Positions 17,172-24,843 of a DNA stretch of 64,000 nucleotides are shown in pieces. The notes below the pieces were generated by a model. The model was not told the origin of the DNA and ran no database searches. It saw only the letters and a program-made list of their open reading frames with translations. Position 1 is the first letter of the stretch. Every line of letters begins with the position of its first letter. The DNA is from JACDHG01 sp963815295 (GTDB taxonomy: Bacteria; Actinomycetota; Actinomycetes; Propionibacteriales; Nocardioidaceae): positions 2,046,001 to 2,110,000 of the forward strand of contig CAWFFZ010000008.1 of the NCBI GenBank assembly GCA_963815295.1, written 5' to 3'. The translations under genes and the position numbers were made by a program.

Positions 17172-17847
17172 TCAGCCGTGCGGGTCGTCAGCTAGGTCGA
17201 CCGGCTCGGGCAACGTTTGCGCGTTGTAGTCGACGATCTGCCAGCCATACGTGTGGTGTTGCTCGAGCACGGTCCAGGCGCAGTTCGACATACCGGCAAG
17301 CATCTCGCGCAGCTCGAGAGGGACCCCGAAGAACGCGAGCAGGCCGGTCCGCAAGGAGGCACCATGTCCGACCAGGATGCCTGTCTCGCCGGGCTGCAGC
17401 AGTTCGGCAGCCTCGGTCAGCACCGCAAGCATCCGATCACGTACGTCGACAAGCGTCTCGGCCCCCGGGATGTGAACCTCCTCGACTCCCTCGTCAACTC
17501 GCTCTGGCGAGGTCGGGGAACGCGGCACGGAACTCCGTCCGCGTCATCCCCTGCCGGTCGCCGACGTCGTACTCCCGAAGCCGCTTGTCGAGCACGAGCC
17601 CCTGCGCGGTCAGCGCCACAATCTCTTCTGCCGTCTCACGGGCACGCGCCAGGTCGCTCGACCAAACGAATTCCGGCTCGTACGTCGCCAGGAATGGTGC
17701 CGCCCGACGGGCCTGCGCAAGTCCCACCTCGTCGAGCGAGATGTTCGCGTGTCCTTGGGCTTTCTCGAGCTTGTTCCACTCCGTGCGGCCATGCCGGACG
17801 AGCACCAGCCGCCGGGGCCGCGCATCGGGCCCTGCGAACGGGATCAC
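17172..17847 (-). pseudogene. Histidine phosphatase (phosphoglycerate-mutase-like), frameshifted
   Basis: Two adjoining frames give one histidine-phosphatase protein. The first runs from GTG 17847 and holds the catalytic LVLVRHGRTEW and SSDLARARETAE. It hits a stop at 17496 after AAFPDLARAS. The second continues from about 17520 with HIPGAETLVDVRDRM and the second catalytic histidine in GILVGHGASLRTG, to 17172. One extra base (or two missing) between about 17500 and 17525 explains the break, and the 676-bp span equals 225 codons plus one. The start overlaps the rsfS stop (GTGA), so it is the third gene of nadD-rsfS-phosphatase, an arrangement common in actinomycetes. It may be a sequencing error rather than real decay. 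Confidence 0.75.
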
Positions 17848-18257
17848 GCGGTCGACTCGCTCCCGTCGGCGCCGGGTGCGCGCCCCTGCCCACTGCTGAC
17901 GGATTCCGGAAGGGCGATCACCGGGCAGTCGCGCCAGATCCTCTCGAGTGAGTAGTAGAGACGCGCCTCTTCGAGCTGCACGTGGATGACGACGTCGCCG
18001 TAGTCGATCAGGACCCAGCGGCCGTCGCGCTCGCCCTCGCGCCGGATCGGTTTCGCGTCGGACAGACGGAGCTTCTCTTCGATCTCGTCGACGATCGCCT
18101 TGACCTGCCGGTCGTTCGGTGCCGAGCAAAGCACGAACGCGTCCGTGATGACCAGCTGGTCCGACACGTCGAAGGCGATGATGTGCTCCGCCAACTTGTC
18201 GGATGCGGCCTGGGTGGCGATGGTCACGAGCTCGAGAGCCCGCTCGGTTGCTGTCAC
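17844..18257 (-). CDS. rsfS: Ribosomal silencing factor RsfS
   Basis: A 137-residue Iojap/RsfS protein. It binds L14 of the 50S subunit and blocks subunit joining when nutrients are short. Family stretches are visible: FDVSDQLVITDAFVLCSA, VKAIVDEIEEKLR and GRWVLIDYGDVVIHV. The GTG at 18257 overlaps the nadD stop by four bases, and longer in-frame N-terminal extensions lack family similarity. It lies in the nadD-rsfS-phosphatase set. Confidence 0.92.
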   Translation of the reverse strand: MTATERALELVTIATQAASDKLAEHIIAFDVSDQLVITDAFVLCSAPNDRQVKAIVDEIEEKLRLSDAKPIRREGERDGRWVLIDYGDVVIHVQLEEARLYYSLERIWRDCPVIALPESVSSGQGRAPGADGSESTA

Positions 18258-18892
18258 AATGCTGTGCTTTCTGTCGGGGATATTGAGGCGGGCTGGTAGA
18301 GGCCGCGTTTCGCGATGTACTGGACGACGCCGTCGGGGACGAGATACCACACCGGCTCGCCCTTCTGGGCGCGAGCGCGGCACTCCGTCGACGAGATGGC
18401 GAGCGCAGGCACCTCGATGATCGAGACACGGTTTGTCGGCAGCCCGTCGAGGGTCGAGGCGTCGATCGGTGTGCCCGGCCGCGTACAGCCCACGAAGTAG
18501 GCGAGTTCGAACACCTTGTCGGCGTCATGCCAGGTGACGATCTGGTGGAGCGCGTCCGCACCGGTGATGAAGAAGAGCTCCGCCTCGGGCCGCACGGCCG
18601 TCAGGTCGCGCAGGGTGTCGATCGTGTACGTCGGTCCACCACGGTCGATGTCGACCCGCGACACAGAGAAATGCGGGTTCGACGCAGTCGCGATCACCGT
18701 CATCAGGTAGCGATCCTCAGCGGGAGACACCAAACGTTCGGACTTCTGCCACGGCTCGCCGGTCGGGACGAAGATGACCTCGTCGAGGTCAAACCAGGCC
18801 TGCACCTCCGACGCAGCGACCAGGTGGCCATGGTGGATCGGATCGAACGTGCCGCCCATCACCCCGATCCGGCGAGGAGTGAGCTCGCTCAA
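18254..18892 (-). CDS. nadD: Nicotinate-nucleotide adenylyltransferase NadD
   Basis: A 212-residue cytoplasmic enzyme that adenylates nicotinate mononucleotide in NAD synthesis. The nucleotidyltransferase motif GGTFDPIHHGHL (about 14-25) and the C-terminal ISSTECRAR (the family ISST-x-IR signature) are present. It overlaps rsfS by four bases, and a 46-residue membrane protein gene lies just upstream. Confidence 0.95.
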   Translation of the reverse strand: MSELTPRRIGVMGGTFDPIHHGHLVAASEVQAWFDLDEVIFVPTGEPWQKSERLVSPAEDRYLMTVIATASNPHFSVSRVDIDRGGPTYTIDTLRDLTAVRPEAELFFITGADALHQIVTWHDADKVFELAYFVGCTRPGTPIDASTLDGLPTNRVSIIEVPALAISSTECRARAQKGEPVWYLVPDGVVQYIAKRGLYQPASISPTESTAL

Positions 18893-18902
18893 GAGCGGCC
18901 GA

Positions 18903-19043
18903 TCAAGAGTGATGCCGACCCTTGCCGAACATCAGCAGCGCCAGGAGCAAGACAAGCAGCAGCCCCAAAGCCAATGCGCCGAATACCCACGGGTCAGCGG
19001 GGAGGTCACGCAGGGGCTCCGCGGCGCGATAGTCCAAGGCCAT
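18903..19043 (-). CDS. Small single-pass membrane protein
   Basis: A 46-residue protein starting MALDYRAAEPLRDLPADPW, with one hydrophobic helix (VFGALALGLLLVLLLALLMF) and a short basic tail GKGRHHS. The ATG at 19043 has GGGAG upstream. It lies 10 bases before nadD on the same strand and is probably co-transcribed. Small membrane proteins at this position are familiar in actinomycetes, but I know no function. Confidence 0.6.
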   Translation of the reverse strand: MALDYRAAEPLRDLPADPWVFGALALGLLLVLLLALLMFGKGRHHS

Positions 19044-19115
19044 GTCTCCCAGCGTATCGGGTCGGCGGCAATAACAGGTCGACACCTGCGCCCGGCCCCA
19101 GCAGACTCAGCGGCA

Positions 19116-19619
19116 ATGACCAGATCTGACATCCCGACTGCGTGGGACGAACGCAGCATGTTGATGACGTTTCTCACCTACACCCGCGACACGGTTCGGA
19201 TGAAGTGCGAGGATCTGGCCGACGAGCACGTCGGCGCTGCTCCCCTGCCGACGTCACCCTTGATGACGATCGGCGGGATCGTCAGCCACCTGCGCTGGGT
19301 CGAGCACAGCTGGATCGAGACGCGATTCGCAGGCGGTCCTGATCTCGGACCCTGGACCGAAGACGAGCCCGACAAGGAGTTCTCGATCGGCGCCGAGACG
19401 CCCGTGCTGCAGCTTCTGGACGAGTATGCCGACCAGGCCGCCCGCAATGATGCGATCGTCGCGGCTCACGACCTCGATGACCACTCGGTCGAGACCATGC
19501 GCTCCGGCGAGCCCGTCACGCTGCGGTGGATCATCATGCACCTGATCGAAGAGACCGCCCGTCACAACGGCCACCTCGACATCCTTCGAGAGCTCGCCGA
19601 CGGCGTCACCGGAGACTGA
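19116..19619 (+). CDS. DinB/DUF664-family protein
   Basis: A 167-residue four-helix DinB-like (DUF664) protein. The three metal-ligand histidines typical of the family can be placed at VSHLRWVEHSW and ETARHNGHLD. Members include thiol S-transferases and many uncharacterised metalloproteins. The ATG at 19116 was chosen because family similarity begins there. It is transcribed alone and converges on proA with four bases between the stops. Specific function unknown. Confidence 0.75.
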   Translation: MTRSDIPTAWDERSMLMTFLTYTRDTVRMKCEDLADEHVGAAPLPTSPLMTIGGIVSHLRWVEHSWIETRFAGGPDLGPWTEDEPDKEFSIGAETPVLQLLDEYADQAARNDAIVAAHDLDDHSVETMRSGEPVTLRWIIMHLIEETARHNGHLDILRELADGVTGD

Positions 19620-19623
19620 TCAG

Positions 19624-20874
19624 TCAGGAGCGGGTCTGGCCGGTGCCGGTGACGACGTACTTCGTCGACGTCATCTCCTGCAGACCCATCGGACCGCGCG
19701 CGTGCAACTTCTGGGTGGAGATGCCGATCTCGGCGCCGAAACCGAACTCTGCCCCGTCCGTGAACCGCGTCGACGCGTTGACCACGACCGCGGCGGCGTC
19801 GACCTCCGCAGCGAACCGCCGGGCAGCGTCCTGTGACCGCGTGACGATCGCCTCGGTATGTCCGGTGCCGTGGCGGCGGATGTGGGCGACGGCGTCATCG
19901 AGCGAGTCGACGACGGCTGCAGACAAGTCGAGCGAGAGGTACTCCGCGCCGAAGTCCTCCTCTGTTGCGGGTATGACGTCGGGGCTCGTCCGCTGCACAC
20001 CCTCGTCGCCGTGGACCGTCACACCCTCCGCGGTGAGCGCCTTGACGATCCGCGGCAGGAACTCGTCAGCCACCGCCGTATGCACAAGCAGGGACTCTGC
20101 GGCATTGCAGACACTTGGCCGGTGAGTCTTGGCGTTGACGACGATGCGCTCCGCCATGTCGAGGTCGGCGTCAGCATCGACGTACACGTGGCAGTTGCCC
20201 ACGCCGGTCTCGATCACGGGAACACTGGACTGAGAGACCACACGCTCGATAAGCCCTGCTCCTCCACGCGGGATGATCACGTCGACGAGGCCACGGGCGT
20301 TCATCAGGTGCCCGACGTCGTCGCGGCCACCGGTGACGAGCTGGACGACATCGGCCGGGAGGTCAGCGTCTTCCACCGCTTCTCGGAGGGCGGCGACGAT
20401 GGCGGCGTTCGACTCTGCGGCTGACGAGGAACCGCGAAGGAGGGCGGCGTTTCCGCTCTTGAGACAGATACCGGCCGCGTCAGCGGTGACGTTGGGGCGG
20501 CCTTCGTAGATCATCGCGACGACGCCGAGCGGCACCCTCACCTGACGCATCTCCAGCCCGTTGGCCAGCGTGGACCCACGCACGACCTCACCCACCGGGT
20601 CGGCAAGGCCGGCGAGTTCACGCAGCCCGTCGGCCATTGCGGTTACTCGCTCGGGGCTGAGGCGGAGGCGGTCGATCATCGCGTCGGACGTGCCGGATGC
20701 GGTCTGCGCGTCGACGTCGCGGACATTGGCCTTGAGGATGGTGTCCTGCTGCGACTCGAGGCTCGCGGCCATTGCTCGGAGTGCTGCGTCTTTCGTCGAG
20801 CGCGGCGAGGTGGCCAGCACGATAGCGGCCGCGCGGGCTCGCTCTCCGGCTGCCTGGACGTCTGCCTTGCTCAT
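19624..20874 (-). CDS. proA: Glutamate-5-semialdehyde dehydrogenase ProA
   Basis: A 416-residue NADPH-dependent gamma-glutamyl phosphate reductase, the second step of proline synthesis. Recognisable stretches are PLGVVAMIYEGRPNVTADA, the catalytic cysteine in SVCNAAESLLVH, and GTGHTEAIVT. It is on the same strand as proB but separated from it by a small hypothetical gene. Confidence 0.95.
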   Translation of the reverse strand: MSKADVQAAGERARAAAIVLATSPRSTKDAALRAMAASLESQQDTILKANVRDVDAQTASGTSDAMIDRLRLSPERVTAMADGLRELAGLADPVGEVVRGSTLANGLEMRQVRVPLGVVAMIYEGRPNVTADAAGICLKSGNAALLRGSSSAAESNAAIVAALREAVEDADLPADVVQLVTGGRDDVGHLMNARGLVDVIIPRGGAGLIERVVSQSSVPVIETGVGNCHVYVDADADLDMAERIVVNAKTHRPSVCNAAESLLVHTAVADEFLPRIVKALTAEGVTVHGDEGVQRTSPDVIPATEEDFGAEYLSLDLSAAVVDSLDDAVAHIRRHGTGHTEAIVTRSQDAARRFAAEVDAAAVVVNASTRFTDGAEFGFGAEIGISTQKLHARGPMGLQEMTSTKYVVTGTGQTRS

Positions 20875-20901
20875 GGCCCAAGCCTACGGCCGCCCTCCCG
20901 C

Positions 20902-20968
20902 CGATTGGTCACGTATGCCGCGTCGACTGGTCACATATGACGCCAGCCGGCCGCTCGTCGACTGGTCA
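20902..20968. repeat. Three copies of a CGACTGGTCA-like motif
   Basis: CGATTGGTCACGTATG (20902), CGACTGGTCACATATG (20924) and CGACTGGTCA (20959) are spaced 22 and 35 bases apart between proA and the small gene at 20966-21337. The last copy includes that gene's stop codon. Possible regulator half-sites for proA, or a decayed repeat. Confidence 0.4.
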
Positions 20969-21337
20969 GAAACGGCGGGGTCGCGCGTCCGCTTCGCTCA
21001 GCGCCGTCACCACATGACGCGCCCGGAACGTCTCTTGCTCGACCACTTCGAGCCCCACGACCTTCCACGGCGGCAGGCCGGCGGACCCTCGATGCTCGTT
21101 CCACAGCCGGAGAGCCAGGGAGGCGGCGTCGACCATCTCCTGCCCTTCTTCCCAGTACTGCAGCTCGGCGCGGTCCTCGTCATACCGAATCGAGTGGATG
21201 AAGGGTCGCTCGGTGTTCAGACTGAGCAGCGCGTCATGGGTCGTCGTCAGCGGTTGCCGGTCGCCAGCAACCGTCACGGTGACGTGCCAAAGGCGCACCG
21301 ACGACTCAAGGGGCTCTTCTCTGGTTATGAGGTGCAT
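20966..21337 (-). CDS. Conserved hypothetical protein
   Basis: A 123-residue soluble protein starting MHLITREEPLESSVRLWHV. No domain is recognised. It has a beta-rich first half (WHVTVTVAGDRQPL, then FIHSIRYDEDRAELQYWEE) and a helical stretch DAASLALRLWNEH. An ATG at 21337 gives the most compact protein, and longer in-frame starts read as non-coding. It lies between proB and proA on the same strand but is not a known proline enzyme. Confidence 0.55.
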   Translation of the reverse strand: MHLITREEPLESSVRLWHVTVTVAGDRQPLTTTHDALLSLNTERPFIHSIRYDEDRAELQYWEEGQEMVDAASLALRLWNEHRGSAGLPPWKVVGLEVVEQETFRARHVVTALSEADARPRRF

Positions 21338-21410
21338 CGCTCTCAGTCTGGACGATGTGTGCGCTGACCAGAAGGGAAACACACAAAGTTGAGTCGATAT
21401 CTGCTGGCCT

Positions 21411-22502
21411 CTAGACGAGCACCAGATGGTCACGATGCACGAGCTCGCGTTCGTATCCATCGCCCAGCTCAGCCGCCAGATCGCCTGTCGAGCGACCCAG
21501 TAACGCCGGAATCTCATCGGCGTCGTAATTGACGAGGCCGCGGGCTATGACGATGCCGTCCGGTCCCACCAGGTCGACCGGCTCTCCGGCAGCAAACTCC
21601 CCGTAGACGCCGGTCACCCCGGCAGGCAGCAACGAGGTACCGCGGCCGACGACGGCCGCCACCGCACCCGCATCAAGGACCAGACGCCCCTTTGGCTCGG
21701 TGGCATGCGCCAGCCAGAGCAACCGGGTGGCTCGCCGTTTCCCGGTCGGCTCGAACCTCGTGCCGACGTCTCGGCCAGCCAGCACGTCACCCACCTGATC
21801 AGCACGCGCCACGATGGCCGGGATACCCGCACTGGTGGCGATGCCCGCGGCGTCGAGCTTGGTGGCGACGCCGCCGGTGCCAAGCGCCGACGGCAGCGCG
21901 GTCTCGATGCCGGCGAGGTCTGCGGCGGAGCGCACGACCGCGATCCGCCGGGCGTCGGGGTGCAACGGCGGGCGGTCGTAGATCCCGTCCACGTCTGACA
22001 ACAGCACGAGGGCATCGGCGTGCACCAGGTGGGCGACGAGTGCCGCAAGCCGGTCGTTGTCTCCGAAGCGGATCTCGGTTGTCGCGACCGTGTCGTTTTC
22101 GTTGACGATGGGCAGCGCACCGAGCTCGAGCAGCTTCGCGAACGTCCGGTACGCGTTGCGGTAGTGGCCCCGCCTGGTCACGTCATCGGCTGAGAGCAGC
22201 ACCTGACCAACCCGGATTCCGTATGACGCAAACGCGTCGGTGTAACGGTGTATGAGCAAGCCTTGCCCGACACTGGCGGCTGCCTGCTGCCGAGCGAGGT
22301 CACGGGGCCGCTTCGCAAAGCCGAGCGGGGCCAGGCCCGCCGCGATGGCACCAGAGGAGACGAGGACGATCTCCCGACCGGCGCGACGAGCGCCAGCAAG
22401 CGCGTCCACCAGAGCGCCCAGCCGGGCGTCATCGAGTCCGCCACCGGCCGAGGTCAGCGACGAGGAGCCGACCTTGACGACCAGACGATGCGCCGTCGCC
22501 AT
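21411..22502 (-). CDS. proB: Glutamate 5-kinase ProB
   Basis: A 363-residue first enzyme of proline synthesis. The amino-acid-kinase domain begins RLVVKVGSSSLTS and contains IVNENDTV and the nucleotide region LLSDVDGIYD. A C-terminal PUA domain follows from about residue 275 (KGRLVLDAGAVAAVVGRGTS). ATG 22502 has GGAGG seven bases upstream. Feedback inhibition by proline is known for the family. It lies directly downstream of obg. Confidence 0.95.
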   Translation of the reverse strand: MATAHRLVVKVGSSSLTSAGGGLDDARLGALVDALAGARRAGREIVLVSSGAIAAGLAPLGFAKRPRDLARQQAAASVGQGLLIHRYTDAFASYGIRVGQVLLSADDVTRRGHYRNAYRTFAKLLELGALPIVNENDTVATTEIRFGDNDRLAALVAHLVHADALVLLSDVDGIYDRPPLHPDARRIAVVRSAADLAGIETALPSALGTGGVATKLDAAGIATSAGIPAIVARADQVGDVLAGRDVGTRFEPTGKRRATRLLWLAHATEPKGRLVLDAGAVAAVVGRGTSLLPAGVTGVYGEFAAGEPVDLVGPDGIVIARGLVNYDADEIPALLGRSTGDLAAELGDGYERELVHRDHLVLV

Positions 22503-22602
22503 CACGGAGCCTCCCGCCTGGCTCACCTACGCCACCCCCACCAACGTCCGTAGAAGTGGTCGCCAGGGCGACCACTTGCGGGGACGGAAGGGGTGTGGCG
22601 GG

Positions 22603-23964
22603 TCATCGGCCCTCGAGCCGCGGGTCCTGACCACGCCGCCCGAACAACGTCTCGGCGCCGGCCTCGACGCCAGGGTCGAACTCGAAGACCACCGCGTTGT
22701 CGTCATCACCGATAACCACGTCGTCACCCACCTTGGCGCCCAGCTTGATCAGCTCTTCCTCGATCCCCAGCCGGTTGAGCCGGTCGGCCAGGTAGCCGAC
22801 CGCTTCGTCGTTGCCGAAGTCGGTCTGCTTGATCCAACGCTGCGGCTTCTCGCCCCGCACCTGCCAACGACCATCGACCTCGCGGATCGTGAACTCCGCA
22901 TCACCTGCACCCTGCGGCCTCAACACCAGGCGGGTCGGTGTGACGTCATCCGGCACGACGCGCGACTCCGCCACCAGCTCAGCCATGGCGAACGTCAGCT
23001 CGCGCAGTCCTTCGCGGCTTGCTGCCGAGATCTCGAACACGCGCAGCCCACGCGCCTCCAGCTCTGGTCGCACCATGTCGGCGAGGTCGCGCGCGTCGGG
23101 CACATCAATCTTGTTCAGGGCCACGAGTCGTGGTCTGTCGTCCAGACCGCCGTACGCGCGCAGTTCGCCCTCCATGACGTCGAAGTCCTTGACCGGGTCA
23201 CGGTCCGGCTCGACGGTCGCGCAGTCAATCACGTGGAGCAGCGCAGCACATCGTTCGATGTGCCGGAGGAAGTCATGACCGAGCCCCTTGCCCTGGCTGG
23301 CGCCCTCGATCAAGCCAGGCACGTCGGCGACCGTATACGTCGTGTCGCCCGCCGTCACCACGCCAAGGTTCGGGACGAGGGTGGTGAACGGGTAGTCGGC
23401 GATCTTGGGTCGCGCGCGTGACACAGCGGCGACCAGGCTCGACTTACCGGCACTGGGATAGCCCACCAACCCGACGTCGGCGACCACCTTGAGCTCGAGG
23501 ATGACAGTTCGCTCAGCTCCGACCTCGCCGAGCAGTGCGAAGCCGGGTGCCTTGCGGGCTTTGCTCGCCAGCGCGGCATTGCCGAGGCCGCCTCGCCCGC
23601 CCGCGGCCACGACCAGCTCCGTGCCGACGCCGACGAGGTCGGCGAGGACCTTCCCCTGTGGTGTGGACACGATCGTGCCATCGGGGACGGGCAGCACGAG
23701 TGTCGCGCCGTTGGCGCCAGCGCGATGGTCGCCTTGGCCTTGACGGCCGTTGCCCGCGATCCGGGTGGACTCCTGGTGGTAGTCGACGAGCGTGGTGACG
23801 TCAGCAGCGACGCGCAGGATCACGTCACCGCCGTGTCCGCCGTTGCCACCGTCCGGGCCACCGAGTGGCTTGAACTTCTCGCGGTGCACCGAGGCGACAC
23901 CATGTCCACCGCGTCCACCAGAGACATGCAGCACGACGCGGTCGACGAATGTCGGGACTGCCAT
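22603..23964 (-). CDS. obg: GTPase Obg (CgtA)
   Basis: A 453-residue ribosome-assembly GTPase. In order: the glycine-rich Obg domain (FVDRVVLHVSGGRGGHG onward, residues 1-160), the G domain with G1 GYPSAGKSS, G3 DVPGL and G4 NKID, and a C-terminal OCT domain. ATG 23964 is preceded by GGAGG. It is placed after rpmA-rplU as in most actinomycetes, but a 42-bp inverted-repeat element lies in the 166-bp gap before it. Confidence 0.96.
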   Translation of the reverse strand: MAVPTFVDRVVLHVSGGRGGHGVASVHREKFKPLGGPDGGNGGHGGDVILRVAADVTTLVDYHQESTRIAGNGRQGQGDHRAGANGATLVLPVPDGTIVSTPQGKVLADLVGVGTELVVAAGGRGGLGNAALASKARKAPGFALLGEVGAERTVILELKVVADVGLVGYPSAGKSSLVAAVSRARPKIADYPFTTLVPNLGVVTAGDTTYTVADVPGLIEGASQGKGLGHDFLRHIERCAALLHVIDCATVEPDRDPVKDFDVMEGELRAYGGLDDRPRLVALNKIDVPDARDLADMVRPELEARGLRVFEISAASREGLRELTFAMAELVAESRVVPDDVTPTRLVLRPQGAGDAEFTIREVDGRWQVRGEKPQRWIKQTDFGNDEAVGYLADRLNRLGIEEELIKLGAKVGDDVVIGDDDNAVVFEFDPGVEAGAETLFGRRGQDPRLEGR

Positions 23965-23987
23965 GCTGCCTCCATCCCTGCCCGAAG

Positions 23988-24029
23988 GATCCGACTCTGG
24001 CCTTGCTATGGCCACGTGGCAGTCGGATC
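23988..24029. repeat. 42-bp inverted-repeat element, copy 1
   Basis: Arms GATCCGACT (23988-23996) and AGTCGGATC (24021-24029) are perfectly inverted around a 24-base loop. A second element of exactly the same length and arm sequence is at 53941-53982. It lies between rpmA and obg. It may form a hairpin in the obg leader. Confidence 0.6.
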
Positions 24030-24130
24030 TTTGCGCCGCGTGGGTAGAAATGCGACGAGGGACGCCCGCGTGTTTCGCGGTACGCCCCTCGTGCGTCGTA
24101 GTAGGTCGTGTTAGGTCGCGAGGCCTCGCG

Positions 24131-24388
24131 TCACTCGGCGGCAGGAACGATGTTGATGACGCGACGTCCACGCCGGGTGCCGAACTCGACGTTGCCTTCG
24201 ACAAGGGCGAACAGCGTGTCGTCGCCACCGCGCCCGACACCCGTGCCGGGGTGGAAGTGTGTGCCGCGCTGCCGCACGATGATCTCGCCGGCGTTAACGA
24301 TCTGCCCGCCGAAGCGCTTCACGCCGAGCCGCTGAGAGTTGCTGTCGCGGCCGTTCCTGGTGGAGGCCGCACCCTTCTTGTGTGCCAT
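24131..24388 (-). CDS. rpmA: 50S ribosomal protein L27
   Basis: An 85-residue L27 starting MAHKKGAASTRNGRDSNSQR, with VNAGEIIVRQRGTHFHPG in the conserved core. Its N terminus reaches the peptidyl-transferase centre. It lies 10 bases downstream of rplU. Confidence 0.97.
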   Translation of the reverse strand: MAHKKGAASTRNGRDSNSQRLGVKRFGGQIVNAGEIIVRQRGTHFHPGTGVGRGGDDTLFALVEGNVEFGTRRGRRVINIVPAAE

Positions 24389-24398
24389 GACTAGTTCC

Positions 24399-24719
24399 TC
24401 AGCTCTTCGATGCGGTGTTGATCGCGGTCACCTTGACCTGCGTGTAGTGCTGTCGGTGACCTTGGCGCTTGCGGTAGCCGGTCTTGTTCTTGTACTTCAG
24501 GATGTGGATCTTCGGGCCCTTGGTAGGCCCCATGACCTCGGCCTGGACATCGACTTTCGACAGCGAGTCGGCGTCTGACGTCACGCTGGCGCCGTCGACG
24601 ACAAGCACGGCGGGCAGGGACAGGCTTTCACCCGGCGCGGTCGTCACTTTGTCAATCTGTATGACGTCGCCGACCGCGACCTTCTGCTGCTGGCCGCCAC
24701 TGCGCACGATCGCGTACAC
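24399..24719 (-). CDS. rplU: 50S ribosomal protein L21
   Basis: A 106-residue L21 starting YAIVRSGGQQQKVAVGD after the initiator, with KIHILKYKNKTGYRKRQGHR near the C terminus. GTG 24719 is the start that matches the family. It is the first gene of rplU-rpmA, served by a clear housekeeping promoter at 24795-24824. Confidence 0.95.
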   Translation of the reverse strand: MYAIVRSGGQQQKVAVGDVIQIDKVTTAPGESLSLPAVLVVDGASVTSDADSLSKVDVQAEVMGPTKGPKIHILKYKNKTGYRKRQGHRQHYTQVKVTAINTASKS

Positions 24720-24794
24720 CGCGGACTCACTCTCTTCGGTAGGAACGAAACTCTGGGTGCGCGCACACCTGAACGAGGGGCACACCGATCAACC

Positions 24795-24824
24795 AGTCTA
24801 CGGATGCGACCGCACTCGGGTCAA
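24795..24824 (-). promoter_or_regulatory. Sigma-A-type promoter for rplU-rpmA
   Basis: On the minus strand, TTGACC (24819-24824) is followed after 18 bases by TAGACT (24795-24800), about 75 bases upstream of the rplU start. Confidence 0.6.
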
Positions 24825-24843
24825 AACGGCCCGGGCGGCGCTC

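Noticed and set aside
17848..18561. Upstream extension of the histidine phosphatase frame
   Set aside because: It overlaps rsfS and nadD in another frame and reads as Ser/Arg-rich shadow sequence.
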